From Capnocytophaga bilenii (GTDB lineage: Bacteria > Bacteroidota > Bacteroidia > Flavobacteriales > Flavobacteriaceae), in contig NZ_JAGDYP010000001.1 of assembly GCF_017565765.1 (NCBI RefSeq), positions 90,358 to 154,357 of the forward strand: a stretch of DNA of 64,000 nucleotides. Reading direction: 5' to 3'. Under the pieces are notes generated by a model. It worked only from the letters and a program-made list of their open reading frames with translations. It made no database searches and had not been told where the DNA came from. Positions 17,782-27,017 of the stretch are shown one piece after another; positions within the stretch are counted from its first letter, which is position 1, and each line of letters begins with the position of its first letter. A program made the position numbers and the translations under genes.

Positions 17782-18561
17782 ATGAAACAACACCTCTTAA
17801 TATTTATTTTACTACTGAGTAGTGGCAGCATACTCTGGGGGCAGCAGCCTACCCCTATGGCAACTATCAAAGGTGGAAGTTACTTGCCGCTGTACGGCAT
17901 TAAAGATCGTGATAAAACTACCAAACGCATAAGCTTAAAATCTTTTAAGATAGATATTTACCCCGTTACAAATGCTCAGTATAAGCAATTCTTAGAAAAA
18001 TATCCTGAGTATAGACGGTCTCGCCTCAAAGGTATTTTTGCAGAAAAAAGTTACCTTTCGCAATGGAAAGGAGATATAGACTTTGGAACACTTGATGCTG
18101 AAGCTCCTGTTACTAATATTTCTTGGTTTGCTGCTAAAAAGTACTGCGAGTGCCAAGGCAAACGTTTACCTACAATGGACGAATGGGAATACGTAGCACA
18201 AGCTAATGCCACACTGATAGATGCTCGCAAAGAAAAAAGTTATCAGGAGTTTATTAGCTTATGGCTACAAACCCCTAAAACTTACCTAAACAAGGTGGGC
18301 AGTACTCCTAAAAATTATTGGGGGGTGTATGATATGCACGGACTGGTATGGGAGTGGGTATCAGACTTTAACAGTGTATTCTTTTCGGGTGAAGGACGTA
18401 AAGATAACTTTGGTGATGATAGTTTATTTTGCGGAGGGGGTGCTTTAAACGCTACCGACCTTACTAACTATGGAGCGTTTATGCGATATTCACTTCGCGG
18501 TAGCCTAAAAGCGAACTATACAAGTATCAATTTAGGTTTTAGGTGCGCAAGTAGTAAATAA
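17782..18561 (+). CDS. Exported FGE/SUMF1-fold protein without catalytic cysteines
   Basis: A 259-aa protein with a signal peptide (ends W-G-Q-Q) and a formylglycine-generating-enzyme fold: I-D-I-Y-P-V-T-N-A-Q-Y near 53-63, V-T-N-I-S-W-F-A-A, R-L-P-T-M-D-E-W-E-Y, D-M-H-G-L-V-W-E-W-V-S-D and the final N-L-G-F-R-C-A. In active FGE two cysteines occupy the Y-C-Y-R-Y-R-C-A-A-R segment. Here that segment is F-M-R-Y-S-L-R-G, with no cysteine, so sulfatase activation is unlikely; a binding or structural role is inferred. No sulfatase is nearby. Last gene of the recN transcript. Confidence 0.82.
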   Translation: MKQHLLIFILLLSSGSILWGQQPTPMATIKGGSYLPLYGIKDRDKTTKRISLKSFKIDIYPVTNAQYKQFLEKYPEYRRSRLKGIFAEKSYLSQWKGDIDFGTLDAEAPVTNISWFAAKKYCECQGKRLPTMDEWEYVAQANATLIDARKEKSYQEFISLWLQTPKTYLNKVGSTPKNYWGVYDMHGLVWEWVSDFNSVFFSGEGRKDNFGDDSLFCGGGALNATDLTNYGAFMRYSLRGSLKANYTSINLGFRCASSK

Positions 18562-18600
18562 TTGAGGTAATTTAAACATTTATAATTAAAAATTATTTTG

Positions 18601-18608
18601 TAACTTTG
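18601..18608 (+). promoter_or_regulatory. Probable -7 element for the S46 peptidase gene
   Basis: TAACTTTG followed by CA, 24 bases before the ATG. No TTG at the expected distance. Confidence 0.5.
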
Positions 18609-18631
18609 CACTTTAATAATTTATAGTATTT

Positions 18632-20770
18632 ATGAAAAAAATTAGTATGACCCTTATGGCGATGTTGCTGCTTATCCCTGTAGCACGTGCTGATGAAGGA
18701 ATGTGGTTTTTGATGTTCATAGAACGTTTAAACCAAAGGGATATGCAGAAGCTGGGCTTGCAACTAACAGCTCAAGAGATTTACAGCATCAACAATAATA
18801 GTTTGAAAGATGCTATAGTGCAATTCAATGGTGGGTGCACAGCGAGTATCATATCAAAAGACGGATTGGTGCTTACGAACCACCATTGTGGCTACGGCAA
18901 TATAGCTGAGCTTTCTACTCCTGAAAAGAACCACCTAAAGAATGGTTTTTGGGCACGTACTAAAGCTGAAGAACTATCACCTAAACAATCATTTGTGCGT
19001 TTCTTTGTGCGTATGGATAACGTAACCGACCGTATGCTAAAGGTGGTAACTCCAAAAATGACCGAAGAGGAACGCCAAGCGGCATTAAACCGAGAAATGG
19101 CTGCTATTCAAAAAGAAAATAGTGAAGGAGGAAAATACGTAGTTTCTGTACGTCCTTTCTTTCAAGGGAATGAATATTACTATTTTGTTTACCAAGATTT
19201 TAAAGATGTGCGCTTGGTAGGAACACCACCTGAAAGCATTGGTAAATTTGGTGGAGATACCGACAACTGGGAATGGCCACGCCAAACAGGAGATTTTTCG
19301 CTCTTCCGTGTATATACTGATAAAAATGGAAATGCTACTAATGGTTATGCAGCTGATAATATACCTATGAAGGCTAAAAAATACCTAAAAGTAAGTTTAA
19401 AAGGGGTACAAGATAAAGATTTTGCTATGATTATGGGATACCCTGGCAGAACAAACCGTTGGGAAAGTTCATTTTGGGTAGATCAGAAGGTAAAATATGC
19501 TTATCCTGCGTGGGTAGAAGGTTCTAAAACAGCAATGGATGCTATGAAGCAATTTATGGATAAAGATGATGCTATCCGCTTGCAATACGCTTCTAAATAC
19601 TCAAGCATAGCTAACTATTGGAAGAACCGACAAGGAATGATAGATGCTTTGACAGCTCACAAGACAGCTGATACCAAACGAAAAGCAGAAGCTAAATTTG
19701 AGAAATGGGCAAATAACCCTGAAAACAAAGCTGAATATGGTATTGTATTAAAAACTATGGCTGATTATTTTGCTAAAACAAATGATAAATCGGCTGATGA
19801 GAACTATATGATTTCTATATTGCGCTCTTCATTCTTAGCAGTGTTTCCTTCGCGTTTTATAGCGATGAAAGAAGCAACTGAAAAAGGTAATATGCCTGCA
19901 GAAGTAGCGAAACAAAACTTAAATTCGCTTATTGCAGGATATGACGATATAAATATAGATGTAGAACAGGCTTTATTGGCAGACCTTTTGAAACTTTACG
20001 CTACCAAAAGTAAAGACGTAGCCCCCGAGGTATTGGCTATTAAGAAACAATACGGAGGAGACTTTAATAAATACGTAGATAATGCTGTGCAAACAAGCTT
20101 TTTTGGTAGTAAAAAAACAGCACAACAAGCTACTGCTGCAAAAACTGCTGACGAACTGAAAGAAGACCCCTTATACAAACTTTCGGCTGGATTGTTTGAA
20201 AAATACAATACCATTTCGCCTGAATTTAACCGTTTGGAAGATGCTTACCAAAAAGCTTTCCGCAAGTTTGTAAAAGGAATGCGTGATTCAAAAATAAGTA
20301 CTATTCTTTACCCCGATGCTAATTCTACTTTGCGCCTTACTTATGGTACTGTAGTACCTTTGGCTGCTGATAAACGCAATCCCGATGTAAGTAAGAATTT
20401 TTATACTACCTTTGGTACAATGGTAGCTAAATACAAAGCAGGAGATGCTGAATTTGATATGCCCCAACGTTTATTAGATCTTTACAAAAAGAAAGAGTTT
20501 GGAAGGTATTTAGACAAAGATGGTTCTATGCACGTAAACTTCTTAACAAATAATGATATTACAGGAGGAAACTCAGGTTCACCAGTAATGAATGGCAAAG
20601 GAGAGCTTATAGGGCTTGCTTTTGATGGTAATATAGAAGCAATGGCTGGTGATGTAATTTTTGACGAGAAATTACAGCGCACTATCAATGTAGATATACG
20701 CTATGTACTTTGGGTAATAGATATTTACGCCGGAGCTAAGAATATTATTGATGAAATAGAAGTAAATTAG
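18632..20770 (+). CDS. S46 family dipeptidyl peptidase, DPP7-like
   Basis: A 712-aa exported serine peptidase (signal ends A-R-A) of family S46. Catalytic His is in N-H-H-C-G-Y-G (residues 84-85) and Ser in G-G-N-S-G-S-P (648). The S1-pocket position in G-L-A-F-D-G-N is Gly (666); in Porphyromonas DPP7 this residue is Gly and favours hydrophobic P1, while DPP11 has Arg for Asp/Glu. This points to DPP7-type specificity. The enzymes act in the periplasm and release dipeptides in asaccharolytic or proteolytic Bacteroidota. Own promoter; followed by a strong hairpin. Confidence 0.92.
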   Translation: MKKISMTLMAMLLLIPVARADEGMWFLMFIERLNQRDMQKLGLQLTAQEIYSINNNSLKDAIVQFNGGCTASIISKDGLVLTNHHCGYGNIAELSTPEKNHLKNGFWARTKAEELSPKQSFVRFFVRMDNVTDRMLKVVTPKMTEEERQAALNREMAAIQKENSEGGKYVVSVRPFFQGNEYYYFVYQDFKDVRLVGTPPESIGKFGGDTDNWEWPRQTGDFSLFRVYTDKNGNATNGYAADNIPMKAKKYLKVSLKGVQDKDFAMIMGYPGRTNRWESSFWVDQKVKYAYPAWVEGSKTAMDAMKQFMDKDDAIRLQYASKYSSIANYWKNRQGMIDALTAHKTADTKRKAEAKFEKWANNPENKAEYGIVLKTMADYFAKTNDKSADENYMISILRSSFLAVFPSRFIAMKEATEKGNMPAEVAKQNLNSLIAGYDDINIDVEQALLADLLKLYATKSKDVAPEVLAIKKQYGGDFNKYVDNAVQTSFFGSKKTAQQATAAKTADELKEDPLYKLSAGLFEKYNTISPEFNRLEDAYQKAFRKFVKGMRDSKISTILYPDANSTLRLTYGTVVPLAADKRNPDVSKNFYTTFGTMVAKYKAGDAEFDMPQRLLDLYKKKEFGRYLDKDGSMHVNFLTNNDITGGNSGSPVMNGKGELIGLAFDGNIEAMAGDVIFDEKLQRTINVDIRYVLWVIDIYAGAKNIIDEIEVN

Positions 20771-20780
20771 AGTTTGGAAG

Positions 20781-20832
20781 TTAGTCTTTAGTTGTTAGAA
20801 CTATGTAATCTAATGACTAAAGACTAATTTTT
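20781..20832 (+). terminator. Hairpin after the S46 peptidase gene
   Basis: Perfect 12-bp inverted repeat TTAGTCTTTAGT (20781-20792) / ACTAAAGACTAA (20816-20827), 23-base loop, then TTTTT. Low GC in the stem, so termination is likely rather than certain. Confidence 0.6.
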
Positions 20833-20942
20833 ACATAGGTTTACTAACTATAATACAATCCACTACCAAAATGTTTTACCTTTTTTTTTGATGCTACCAA
20901 TAGCATTAAAATTAAAAAATTAACAATTCATAATTAGAGAAA

Positions 20943-22328
20943 GTGTCGTTATCAGATTATACAAAAGAATTTAAATACAATTTTAAGATAGCTTACCCTG
21001 TGATATTGGGAATGTTAGGACATACGTTGGTAGGTTTTGTAGATAATGTAATGGTGGGTAAAGTGGGTATTACCGAATTGGGTGCTGCGGCTTTGGGTAA
21101 TACCGCTATTTTTATAGCGATGTCGTTTGCCATAGGTTTTTCAATAGCTACAACTTCATTGGTAGCGATGAATGACGAAGCAGGCAATAAAGATGCTGTA
21201 CAATCTATACTAAACCATAGTATGCTATTAAATGTAATATTAGGTATTATCCTTTTTGTACTGATGTTCTTTGTAGAACCTGTAATGCGACTTACAGGGC
21301 AAAGTGAAAATGTCGTTGCTTTGGCAGTACCTTATACTCACTTAGTAGCTTTTTCACTAATTCCTTTGGGGGTATTCACTACCTTTAAACAGTTTGCCGA
21401 TGGACTCTCAATGACCAAATACGCAATGTACGTTACCTTACTAGCAAATTTAGTAAATATATTTTTCAATTACCTATTTATCTATGGTCACTGGGGTTGC
21501 CCTAAATTAGGGGTATTGGGAGCTGGTATTGGTACGCTCATTTCACGAATAGCGATGCCTATAATGCTGTATTATATGCTGAAATACTTGCCAAAGACCA
21601 AAGCATATGTTACGCACATCAGTTTAAAAAACATCAAGAAAACAATGCTGAAGAAAATCAGTGGGATAGGTTTTCCTACAGGATTACAAATGATTTTTGA
21701 AACAGGAGTATTTTCAGCAGCAATATGGATTAGTGGTATGCTGGGTGAGAATGAATTATCGGCGAACCAAATTGCCTTAAACTTATCTACGATGACTTTT
21801 ATGGTGGCTAACGGTTTAGGGATTACAGCAATGATACGTGTAGGAAACCAATTAGGAGCTAAAAACTATGTAAATTTGCGTAGAGTAGCCTTTTCGGTAT
21901 TTCTATTAGTGCTTTGTACACAAGTATTTTTTGCTATTCTTTTAGCCGTATTGCGTGAATGGCTGCCCTCATTATACTTAGAAATGGATAATATAGAAAA
22001 AGCTGCTAATAACGCCGTTGTAATAGGTGAAGCTGCCAATCTTTTGCTTATAGCTGCTATTTTCCAAATTTCGGACGGATTGCAAGTTACAGCTTTAGGA
22101 GCTTTACGAGGGGTGCAAGATGCTAAGGTGCCTATGTATATTACTTTTGTAGCTTATTGGCTTATTGCCTTTCCAATATTATATGTGCTAGGGGTACATA
22201 CCTCTTTGGGCAATATCGGTATTTGGATAGGTTTATTAATAGGACTTACTGCGGCAGCTGTGTGCTTATTTTATCGTTTTAACCGCATCAGTTTAAGACT
22301 TATAAAAAACAGACATCAAATTAATTAG
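20943..22328 (+). CDS. MATE family efflux transporter
   Basis: A 461-aa membrane protein with 12 hydrophobic segments. The first half has the MATE start P-V-I-L-G-M-L-G-H-T-L-V-G-F-V-D-N-V-M-V-G and E-L-G-A-A-A-L-G-N; the second half repeats the pattern (G-F-P-T-G-L-Q, L-S-A-N-Q-I-A). Exports cationic compounds in exchange for Na+ or H+; the substrate cannot be told. Start is GTG at 20943, with an A/G-rich stretch (AGAGAAA) just upstream. Single gene, followed 50 bases later by ychF. Confidence 0.92.
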   Translation: MSLSDYTKEFKYNFKIAYPVILGMLGHTLVGFVDNVMVGKVGITELGAAALGNTAIFIAMSFAIGFSIATTSLVAMNDEAGNKDAVQSILNHSMLLNVILGIILFVLMFFVEPVMRLTGQSENVVALAVPYTHLVAFSLIPLGVFTTFKQFADGLSMTKYAMYVTLLANLVNIFFNYLFIYGHWGCPKLGVLGAGIGTLISRIAMPIMLYYMLKYLPKTKAYVTHISLKNIKKTMLKKISGIGFPTGLQMIFETGVFSAAIWISGMLGENELSANQIALNLSTMTFMVANGLGITAMIRVGNQLGAKNYVNLRRVAFSVFLLVLCTQVFFAILLAVLREWLPSLYLEMDNIEKAANNAVVIGEAANLLLIAAIFQISDGLQVTALGALRGVQDAKVPMYITFVAYWLIAFPILYVLGVHTSLGNIGIWIGLLIGLTAAAVCLFYRFNRISLRLIKNRHQIN

Positions 22329-22378
22329 CCTATTTGCTAATTCAAAAATCATAACTTAAAATTCAAAATTAATTCAAT

Positions 22379-23470
22379 ATGAAAGCAGGGATTGTAGGCT
22401 TGCCAAATGTGGGCAAATCCACTCTTTTTAATTGTTTATCAAATGCTAAAGCACAAAGTGCAAATTTTCCATTTTGCACTATAGAACCAAATTTGGGGGT
22501 AGTAAATGTTCCTGACCCACGCTTGGAGATACTTGAAAATCTTGTAAAACCAGAACGAGTGTTGCCCGCTACGGTAGAAATTGTAGATATAGCAGGACTT
22601 GTGAAAGGGGCGAGCAAAGGTGAAGGATTGGGCAACCAATTTTTAGGAAATATACGTGAGTGCAACGCTATCATACACGTATTGCGCTGTTTTGAAAATG
22701 ATAATATAGTGCACGTAGATGGTAGTGTGAACCCTATACGCGACAAAGAAACAATTGATATAGAACTACAACTAAAAGACCTTGAGACTGTAGAAAAACG
22801 ATTGGAAAAAGTAACTCGTGCAGCTAAAGCTGGCGATAAAAAGGCAGCTAAAGAAATGGAGCTGCTAAATCGTATAAAAGAAGCCCTTTTGACAGGAGTA
22901 TCTGCACGGGCAGTACAGGTAAATGACGATGAAAAAGAGCTTTTAGAGAGTTTTCAGTTACTTACTACCAAGCCTATACTTTATGTGTGCAATGTAGATG
23001 AGAAATCGGCTAAAGATGGGAATGCTTTTGTTGCACAAGTGAAGGAAGCTGTAAAAAATGAAGAAGCCGAAGTAATTGTACTTGCTGTGGCTACAGAGGC
23101 TGATATTACCGAATTGGAAAGCTACGAAGAACGCAAAATGTTTTTGGAAGACATAGGCTTAGAAGAGCCAGGAGCTTCTAAACTAATACGTGCGGCTTAT
23201 CATTTACTGAATTTACAAACCTACTTTACAGCAGGGGTAAAAGAAGTGCGTGCTTGGACGATACACCAAGGAGATACAGCACCACAAGCCGCAGGGGTAA
23301 TACACACTGATTTTGAAAAAGGGTTTATTCGTGCTGAAGTAATTGCTTATGATGACTTTGTAACCTATGGTAGTGAAGCAAAAGTAAAAGAGGCAGGAAA
23401 AATGCGTGTAGAAGGTAAAGAATACATAGTGAAAGATGGTGATATTATGCACTTCCGTTTCAATGTATAA
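22379..23470 (+). CDS. ychF: Redox-responsive ATPase/GTPase YchF
   Basis: A 363-aa Obg-family P-loop protein. Walker A G-L-P-N-V-G-K-S at 7-14, D-I-A-G-L-V-K-G-A near 67, N-x-D-E (N-V-D-E) in place of the usual G4 motif, typical of YchF that prefers ATP, and a C-terminal TGS domain (about 275-363) ending in D-I-M-H-F-R-F-N-V. Binds ribosomes and is linked to oxidative stress responses in other bacteria. Confidence 0.96.
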   Translation: MKAGIVGLPNVGKSTLFNCLSNAKAQSANFPFCTIEPNLGVVNVPDPRLEILENLVKPERVLPATVEIVDIAGLVKGASKGEGLGNQFLGNIRECNAIIHVLRCFENDNIVHVDGSVNPIRDKETIDIELQLKDLETVEKRLEKVTRAAKAGDKKAAKEMELLNRIKEALLTGVSARAVQVNDDEKELLESFQLLTTKPILYVCNVDEKSAKDGNAFVAQVKEAVKNEEAEVIVLAVATEADITELESYEERKMFLEDIGLEEPGASKLIRAAYHLLNLQTYFTAGVKEVRAWTIHQGDTAPQAAGVIHTDFEKGFIRAEVIAYDDFVTYGSEAKVKEAGKMRVEGKEYIVKDGDIMHFRFNV

Positions 23471-23475
23471 AAAAA

Positions 23476-23503
23476 TCGGTAAGTGATTCACATCTCTTAC
23501 CGA
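23476..23503 (+). terminator. Hairpin after ychF
   Basis: 8-bp perfect stem TCGGTAAG / CTTACCGA with a 12-base loop. The following tract is A-rich rather than U-rich, so this may be a processing or weak termination site. Confidence 0.45.
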
Positions 23504-23750
23504 CAAAATAATTCTAAATTAAATAATCTTTATGGTTCAACTCAGTCATTCAAAGATCTTGCTTACCTTTGAATAACGATGCAAAGATACAATAAGATGC
23601 CTTTAGAAACAATATAAATTGATAATTTTTAGTTATACGTATTTAGATTGTTTTCTATTTTTATACATAATACACTGAATTACAGAAATATAATCTTTCT
23701 TACCAAAGATGAAATATTGAAATTTAACACTTGTTATTAAAAATTCATCA

Positions 23751-23780
23751 TTGATAATTAAACATTATTTCGTATCTTTG
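23751..23780 (+). promoter_or_regulatory. Bacteroidota promoter for tpiA
   Basis: TTG 23751-23753, 19-base spacer, TATCTTTG 23773-23780, 33 bases before the ATG. Confidence 0.8.
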
Positions 23781-23813
23781 CCCCAAAAGAAATAGAAACC
23801 AAAAATTCATTAT

Positions 23814-24563
23814 ATGAGAAAAAAAATTGTAGCAGGTAACTGGAAGATGAACAATGATATAAAGAAGTCATTATCATTAATTTCAGACCTATTAGGAAAA
23901 CTACCTCAAACAGAAGCAGAGGTGATGATAGCTCCTACTTTCGTAAACCTTATACCATCGGTAGAGGCTGTAAAAAACAGTAAAATAGAGGTAATTGCAC
24001 AAAATATGCACTTTGCTGAAAGTGGGGCTTATACAGGTGAAATATCAGCTGATATGCTTACAAGCATAGGTGTAAAAACTACCATTTTAGGGCACTCAGA
24101 ACGCCGTGCTTACTTTAATGAAACAGACGAAAGTTTATCAAAAAAAGTAGATACTGCACTTAAACACGGTATTCGCGTGGTGTTTTGTATTGGGGAAGAG
24201 TTGGCAGACCGTAAAGCTAACAAACACTTTGAGGTGGTGGGTAACCAAATAAAGAATGGTTTGTTTCATTTGCCAGCCGAAGCGTGGCAACACCTTGTAT
24301 TGGCTTATGAGCCAGTATGGGCTATTGGTACAGGAGAAACAGCTACTCCTGAGCAAGCACAAGAAATTCACCACTTTATTCGCAAAACAATTTCAGATAA
24401 ATATGGTAAAGATGTAGCTGACAATGTATCTATTCTTTATGGTGGTAGTGTGAAACCTGATAACGCTAAAGAAATCTTTGCAAAAGAAGATGTGGACGGC
24501 GGACTTATAGGGGGAGCTGCCCTTAAAGCTGATGACTTTGTGAGCATTATCAAAAGCATTTAA
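23814..24563 (+). CDS. tpiA: Triosephosphate isomerase
   Basis: A 249-aa TIM barrel that interconverts dihydroxyacetone phosphate and glyceraldehyde 3-phosphate. G-N-W-K-M-N (Lys11), I-L-G-H-S-E-R-R (catalytic His), A-Y-E-P-V-W-A-I-G-T-G (catalytic Glu) and Y-G-G-S-V-K are all intact. Own promoter upstream and a terminator downstream make it a single-gene unit. Confidence 0.97.
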   Translation: MRKKIVAGNWKMNNDIKKSLSLISDLLGKLPQTEAEVMIAPTFVNLIPSVEAVKNSKIEVIAQNMHFAESGAYTGEISADMLTSIGVKTTILGHSERRAYFNETDESLSKKVDTALKHGIRVVFCIGEELADRKANKHFEVVGNQIKNGLFHLPAEAWQHLVLAYEPVWAIGTGETATPEQAQEIHHFIRKTISDKYGKDVADNVSILYGGSVKPDNAKEIFAKEDVDGGLIGGAALKADDFVSIIKSI

Positions 24564-24579
24564 TTTAGTATTATTAGAT

Positions 24580-24621
24580 GAAGGGACTGCCCAATGAGAG
24601 TTGAGCAGCCTCTTCTTTTTT
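24580..24621 (+). terminator. Rho-independent terminator after tpiA
   Basis: Imperfect long stem GAAGGGACTGC / GCAGCCTCTTC (24580-24590, 24605-24615) followed by a T tract. The ATG of hemE is 13 bases after it. Confidence 0.7.
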
Positions 24622-24633
24622 ATCTTATAAAAA

Positions 24634-25659
24634 ATGTTACAGAACGATATATTTTTAAGAATCCTCAATGGTGAAATTACCGAACGCCCTGCTGTGTGGA
24701 TGATGCGACAAGCAGGACGCTATTTACCCGAATTTAGGGCATTACGTGATAAATACGATTTCTTCACACGATGCAAAACCCCTGAATTAGCAGCAGAAAT
24801 TACTGTACAGCCCGTAGACATTGTGGGGGTAGATGCTGCAATCTTATTTTCAGATATACTTGTAGTACCCCAAGCTATGAATATAACTGTTGAGATGAAA
24901 GCAGGTGTGGGACCTGTAATTCCTAACCCTATACGCACTATCCAAGACCTTAACAATGTAATTATCCCCAATATAGAAGAGCGCTTGGGCTATGTAATGG
25001 ACGCTATAAAACTTACTAAGGAACTTTTGAACAATAGGGTACCTCTTATAGGTTTTGCAGGAGCCCCTTGGACGATATTTTGTTATGCTGTTGAAGGGTC
25101 GGGGTCACGAGATTACAGTAAAGCCAAAGAACTATGTTTTACTAATGCTGCTGTAGCTCATCAATTTTTACAAAAAATCACAGATACAACAATTGCTTAC
25201 CTAAAAGAGAAAGTAAAGGCTGGAGTGGATGCTGTACAGTTATTTGACAGTTGGGGAGGGGTTCTTTCTCCTGAAGATTATAGTAGCTTTTCACTTCCTT
25301 ACATCAAGCAGATTGTAGAAGCTCTTGCCCCTATTACTAAAGTAATTGTTTTTGCTAAAGGCTGTTGGTATGCCTTGCCTGAAATGGCTGCTACTAATGC
25401 TGCTGCTTTGGGTATCGATTGGACTTGCTCTGCCGCCAAAGCACGCCAACTGACAGGGGGCAAAAAGGTGCTACAAGGTAATTTAGACCCTTCTTTTTTG
25501 CTATCTTCTCCTGCAGATATTAAACAAAAAGTACAACAAATGATTCGTGATTTTGGCAGTGCTCATTATATTGCCAATTTAGGTCACGGCATCTTACCCA
25601 ATGTGCCTGTAGCTAATGCACAAGCCTTTGTAAATGCTGTAAAAGAATATCATTCTTAA
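24634..25659 (+). CDS. hemE: Uroporphyrinogen decarboxylase
   Basis: A 341-aa HemE protein; it removes the four acetate carboxyls of uroporphyrinogen III to give coproporphyrinogen III in heme synthesis. N-terminal signature [15 protein letters not shown], then L-F-S-D-I-L (catalytic Asp), G-F-A-G-A-P-W-T and G-N-L-D-P near the C-terminus. No other heme gene is adjacent. Confidence 0.96.
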   Translation: MLQNDIFLRILNGEITERPAVWMMRQAGRYLPEFRALRDKYDFFTRCKTPELAAEITVQPVDIVGVDAAILFSDILVVPQAMNITVEMKAGVGPVIPNPIRTIQDLNNVIIPNIEERLGYVMDAIKLTKELLNNRVPLIGFAGAPWTIFCYAVEGSGSRDYSKAKELCFTNAAVAHQFLQKITDTTIAYLKEKVKAGVDAVQLFDSWGGVLSPEDYSSFSLPYIKQIVEALAPITKVIVFAKGCWYALPEMAATNAAALGIDWTCSAAKARQLTGGKKVLQGNLDPSFLLSSPADIKQKVQQMIRDFGSAHYIANLGHGILPNVPVANAQAFVNAVKEYHS

Positions 25660-25698
25660 AAAACTCGTATCATAGGGTGCAGATATCAATAAAAATTG

Positions 25699-25706
25699 TA
25701 TTTTTG
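25699..25706 (+). promoter_or_regulatory. Probable -7 element for lspA
   Basis: TATTTTTG followed by CACCC, 22 bases before the ATG at 25728. It sits inside the longest possible reading frame, so translation from 25677 is ruled out if this promoter is used. Confidence 0.55.
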
Positions 25707-25727
25707 CACCCACTTATTAAAACTATA

Positions 25728-26321
25728 ATGAAATCAAAATATGCTTTCCTTATTATCCTATTGGTACTTATTATAGATCAATGGAGTAAAATATATATAA
25801 AAACTCACTTTATATTGAATGAAGCAGTAAGAGTATTTAGCTGGTTTCAAATCTATTTTGTAGAAAATGAAGGAGCTGCTTGGGGTACTAAAATACCTGG
25901 TGAATATGGTAAGCTTCTATTGACCCTTTTCCGTATTATAGCTGTAATAGGTATTGGGTATTGGTTGATAACAGCCACTAAAAAACAACAGCCTAAAGTG
26001 CTTATTGTCTCTATTTCACTGATTTTAGCAGGTGCATTAGGAAATATTATCGACTCGGTTTTCTATGGTATACTATTCAACCATAGTTATGGACAGATAG
26101 CCACCCTATTTTCTAACGAACCCTATGGAACGCTATTACACGGTAAAGTTGTAGATATGTTCTACTTTCCTTTAATAGATACCACACTACCCAATTGGGT
26201 ACCCATATGGGGGGGCGAACGTTTTCGTTTCTTTGAGCCTGTTTTCAATGTAGCCGATTCGGCTATTTGTATAGCTGTAGGGCTAATGATTATTTTCCAC
26301 AAGAAAGTATTTAAAAGTTAG
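25728..26321 (+). CDS. lspA: Lipoprotein signal peptidase (signal peptidase II)
   Basis: A 197-aa inner-membrane aspartyl protease that removes signal peptides from diacylated prolipoproteins; this window alone encodes many lipoproteins. I start at the ATG at 25728 because the longer frame (GTG at 25677) includes the promoter and a non-membrane leader. Four TM segments; L-I-I-D-Q-W-S-K near the N-terminus, N-E-G-A-A-W-G, the first catalytic Asp in G-K-V-V-D-M-F-Y-F-P and the second in F-N-V-A-D-S-A. A longer loop between helices 3 and 4 is usual in Bacteroidota. Confidence 0.95.
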   Translation: MKSKYAFLIILLVLIIDQWSKIYIKTHFILNEAVRVFSWFQIYFVENEGAAWGTKIPGEYGKLLLTLFRIIAVIGIGYWLITATKKQQPKVLIVSISLILAGALGNIIDSVFYGILFNHSYGQIATLFSNEPYGTLLHGKVVDMFYFPLIDTTLPNWVPIWGGERFRFFEPVFNVADSAICIAVGLMIIFHKKVFKS

Positions 26322-26341
26322 TATTTTTCAGTTCCACATAC

Positions 26342-26377
26342 ACTTTGACAAGGCTTTAGGCTTTGTCAAAGTTTTTT
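26342..26377 (+). terminator. Rho-independent terminator after lspA
   Basis: 13-bp stem ACTTTGACAAGGC / GCTTTGTCAAAGT with one G-T pair, 5-base loop, then TTTTTTA. Confidence 0.85.
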
Positions 26378-26497
26378 ATTGCTCATACTTCCTTTCGACA
26401 ATTCACATAATACTAATTTCAAATTAGCAAATTAGCAAATTAGCTAATCTGCCAATTATCCCCTATCTTTGCCTCTATTATCATTTTATTAGTTGGT

Positions 26498-26614
26498 ATG
26501 GTGGGAATAGAAGCCCACTTGTGGGACGATCAAGAATATTTTGCTATCATCAAAGGATATTACAACCTTGAAGAGGAATTTCCTAAGTTTGTATTTCACT
26601 ACTTTAGTTGTTAA
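26498..26614 (+). CDS. Possible 38-aa peptide or gene fragment
   Basis: ATG at 26498 to TAA at 26614, 27 bases after a TATCTTTG box at 26464-26471. The product is acidic and aromatic-rich (W-D-D-Q-E-Y-F, then G-Y-Y-N-L-E-E-E-F). I do not recognise it. It may be a remnant of a longer protein. The neighbouring frameshifted gene suggests a decaying region. Confidence 0.3.
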   Translation: MVGIEAHLWDDQEYFAIIKGYYNLEEEFPKFVFHYFSC

Positions 26615-26697
26615 ATCATTAACCACGCATCTTACCACTCACATAAAAAAGCAAATTTTTGAACAACTCTCTCAAAAAATTAAAAAATATAAGTGTA

Positions 26698-26962
26698 ATG
26701 AAAAATATATCTAAAATATTAAAATCTGATATAAAAATAGAAGACGTAAAACAAGAAAATGGTATTTTTTGCTGTATGAATGACCATTTTGTAAGTGGAG
26801 ACCCAATACAAAAAAAGCCTCTTCTCTAAATCCTATTTTAAAGACAAAACAGTAGATTTGAATGCTATAGAACAATGTATTCCTACTTCAGTAACAGAAA
26901 AGAAAACAGAATTGTTCTGGGATAATAAATTTTATAGTATTACTTTTAGAAAACCTATTTAA
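26698..26962 (+). pseudogene. Small gene broken by a frameshift in an A7 tract
   Basis: From the ATG at 26698 the frame reads 43 codons to a TAA at 26827-26829. The downstream sequence continues open in another frame to a TAA at 26960-26962. The switch falls at the A7 run near 26810-26816; one A fewer would join the halves into about 87 aa. The restored protein has a plausible soluble composition (V-D-L-N-A-I-E-Q-C, then L-F-W-D-N-K-F-Y-S-I-T-F) with no known family. Real decay, slippage-based switching and a sequencing error are all possible. Confidence 0.5.
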
Positions 26963-27017
26963 GCGTGATGTAACGGAGTATTCTCCCTTTTCAAAGTATA
27001 AAAACAAAGTAAGATTT

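Larger units (their letters stand above)
23471..23813. other. 343-base intergenic region between ychF and tpiA
   Basis: Holds a hairpin just after ychF (23476-23503) and the tpiA promoter (23751-23780). Between them is a TTCAAAG/CTTTGAA inverted repeat (about 23548-23572) and a lone minus-strand TATCTTTG-like box near 23581-23588 that serves no visible gene. No coding potential seen. Confidence 0.6.
26378..27017. other. 640-base region with gene remnants
   Basis: Holds AT-rich tandem AATTAGCAA units (about 26420-26450), a TATCTTTG promoter-like box (26464-26471), a 38-codon frame and a frameshifted small gene, both described separately. No intact gene of normal size. Confidence 0.6.
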
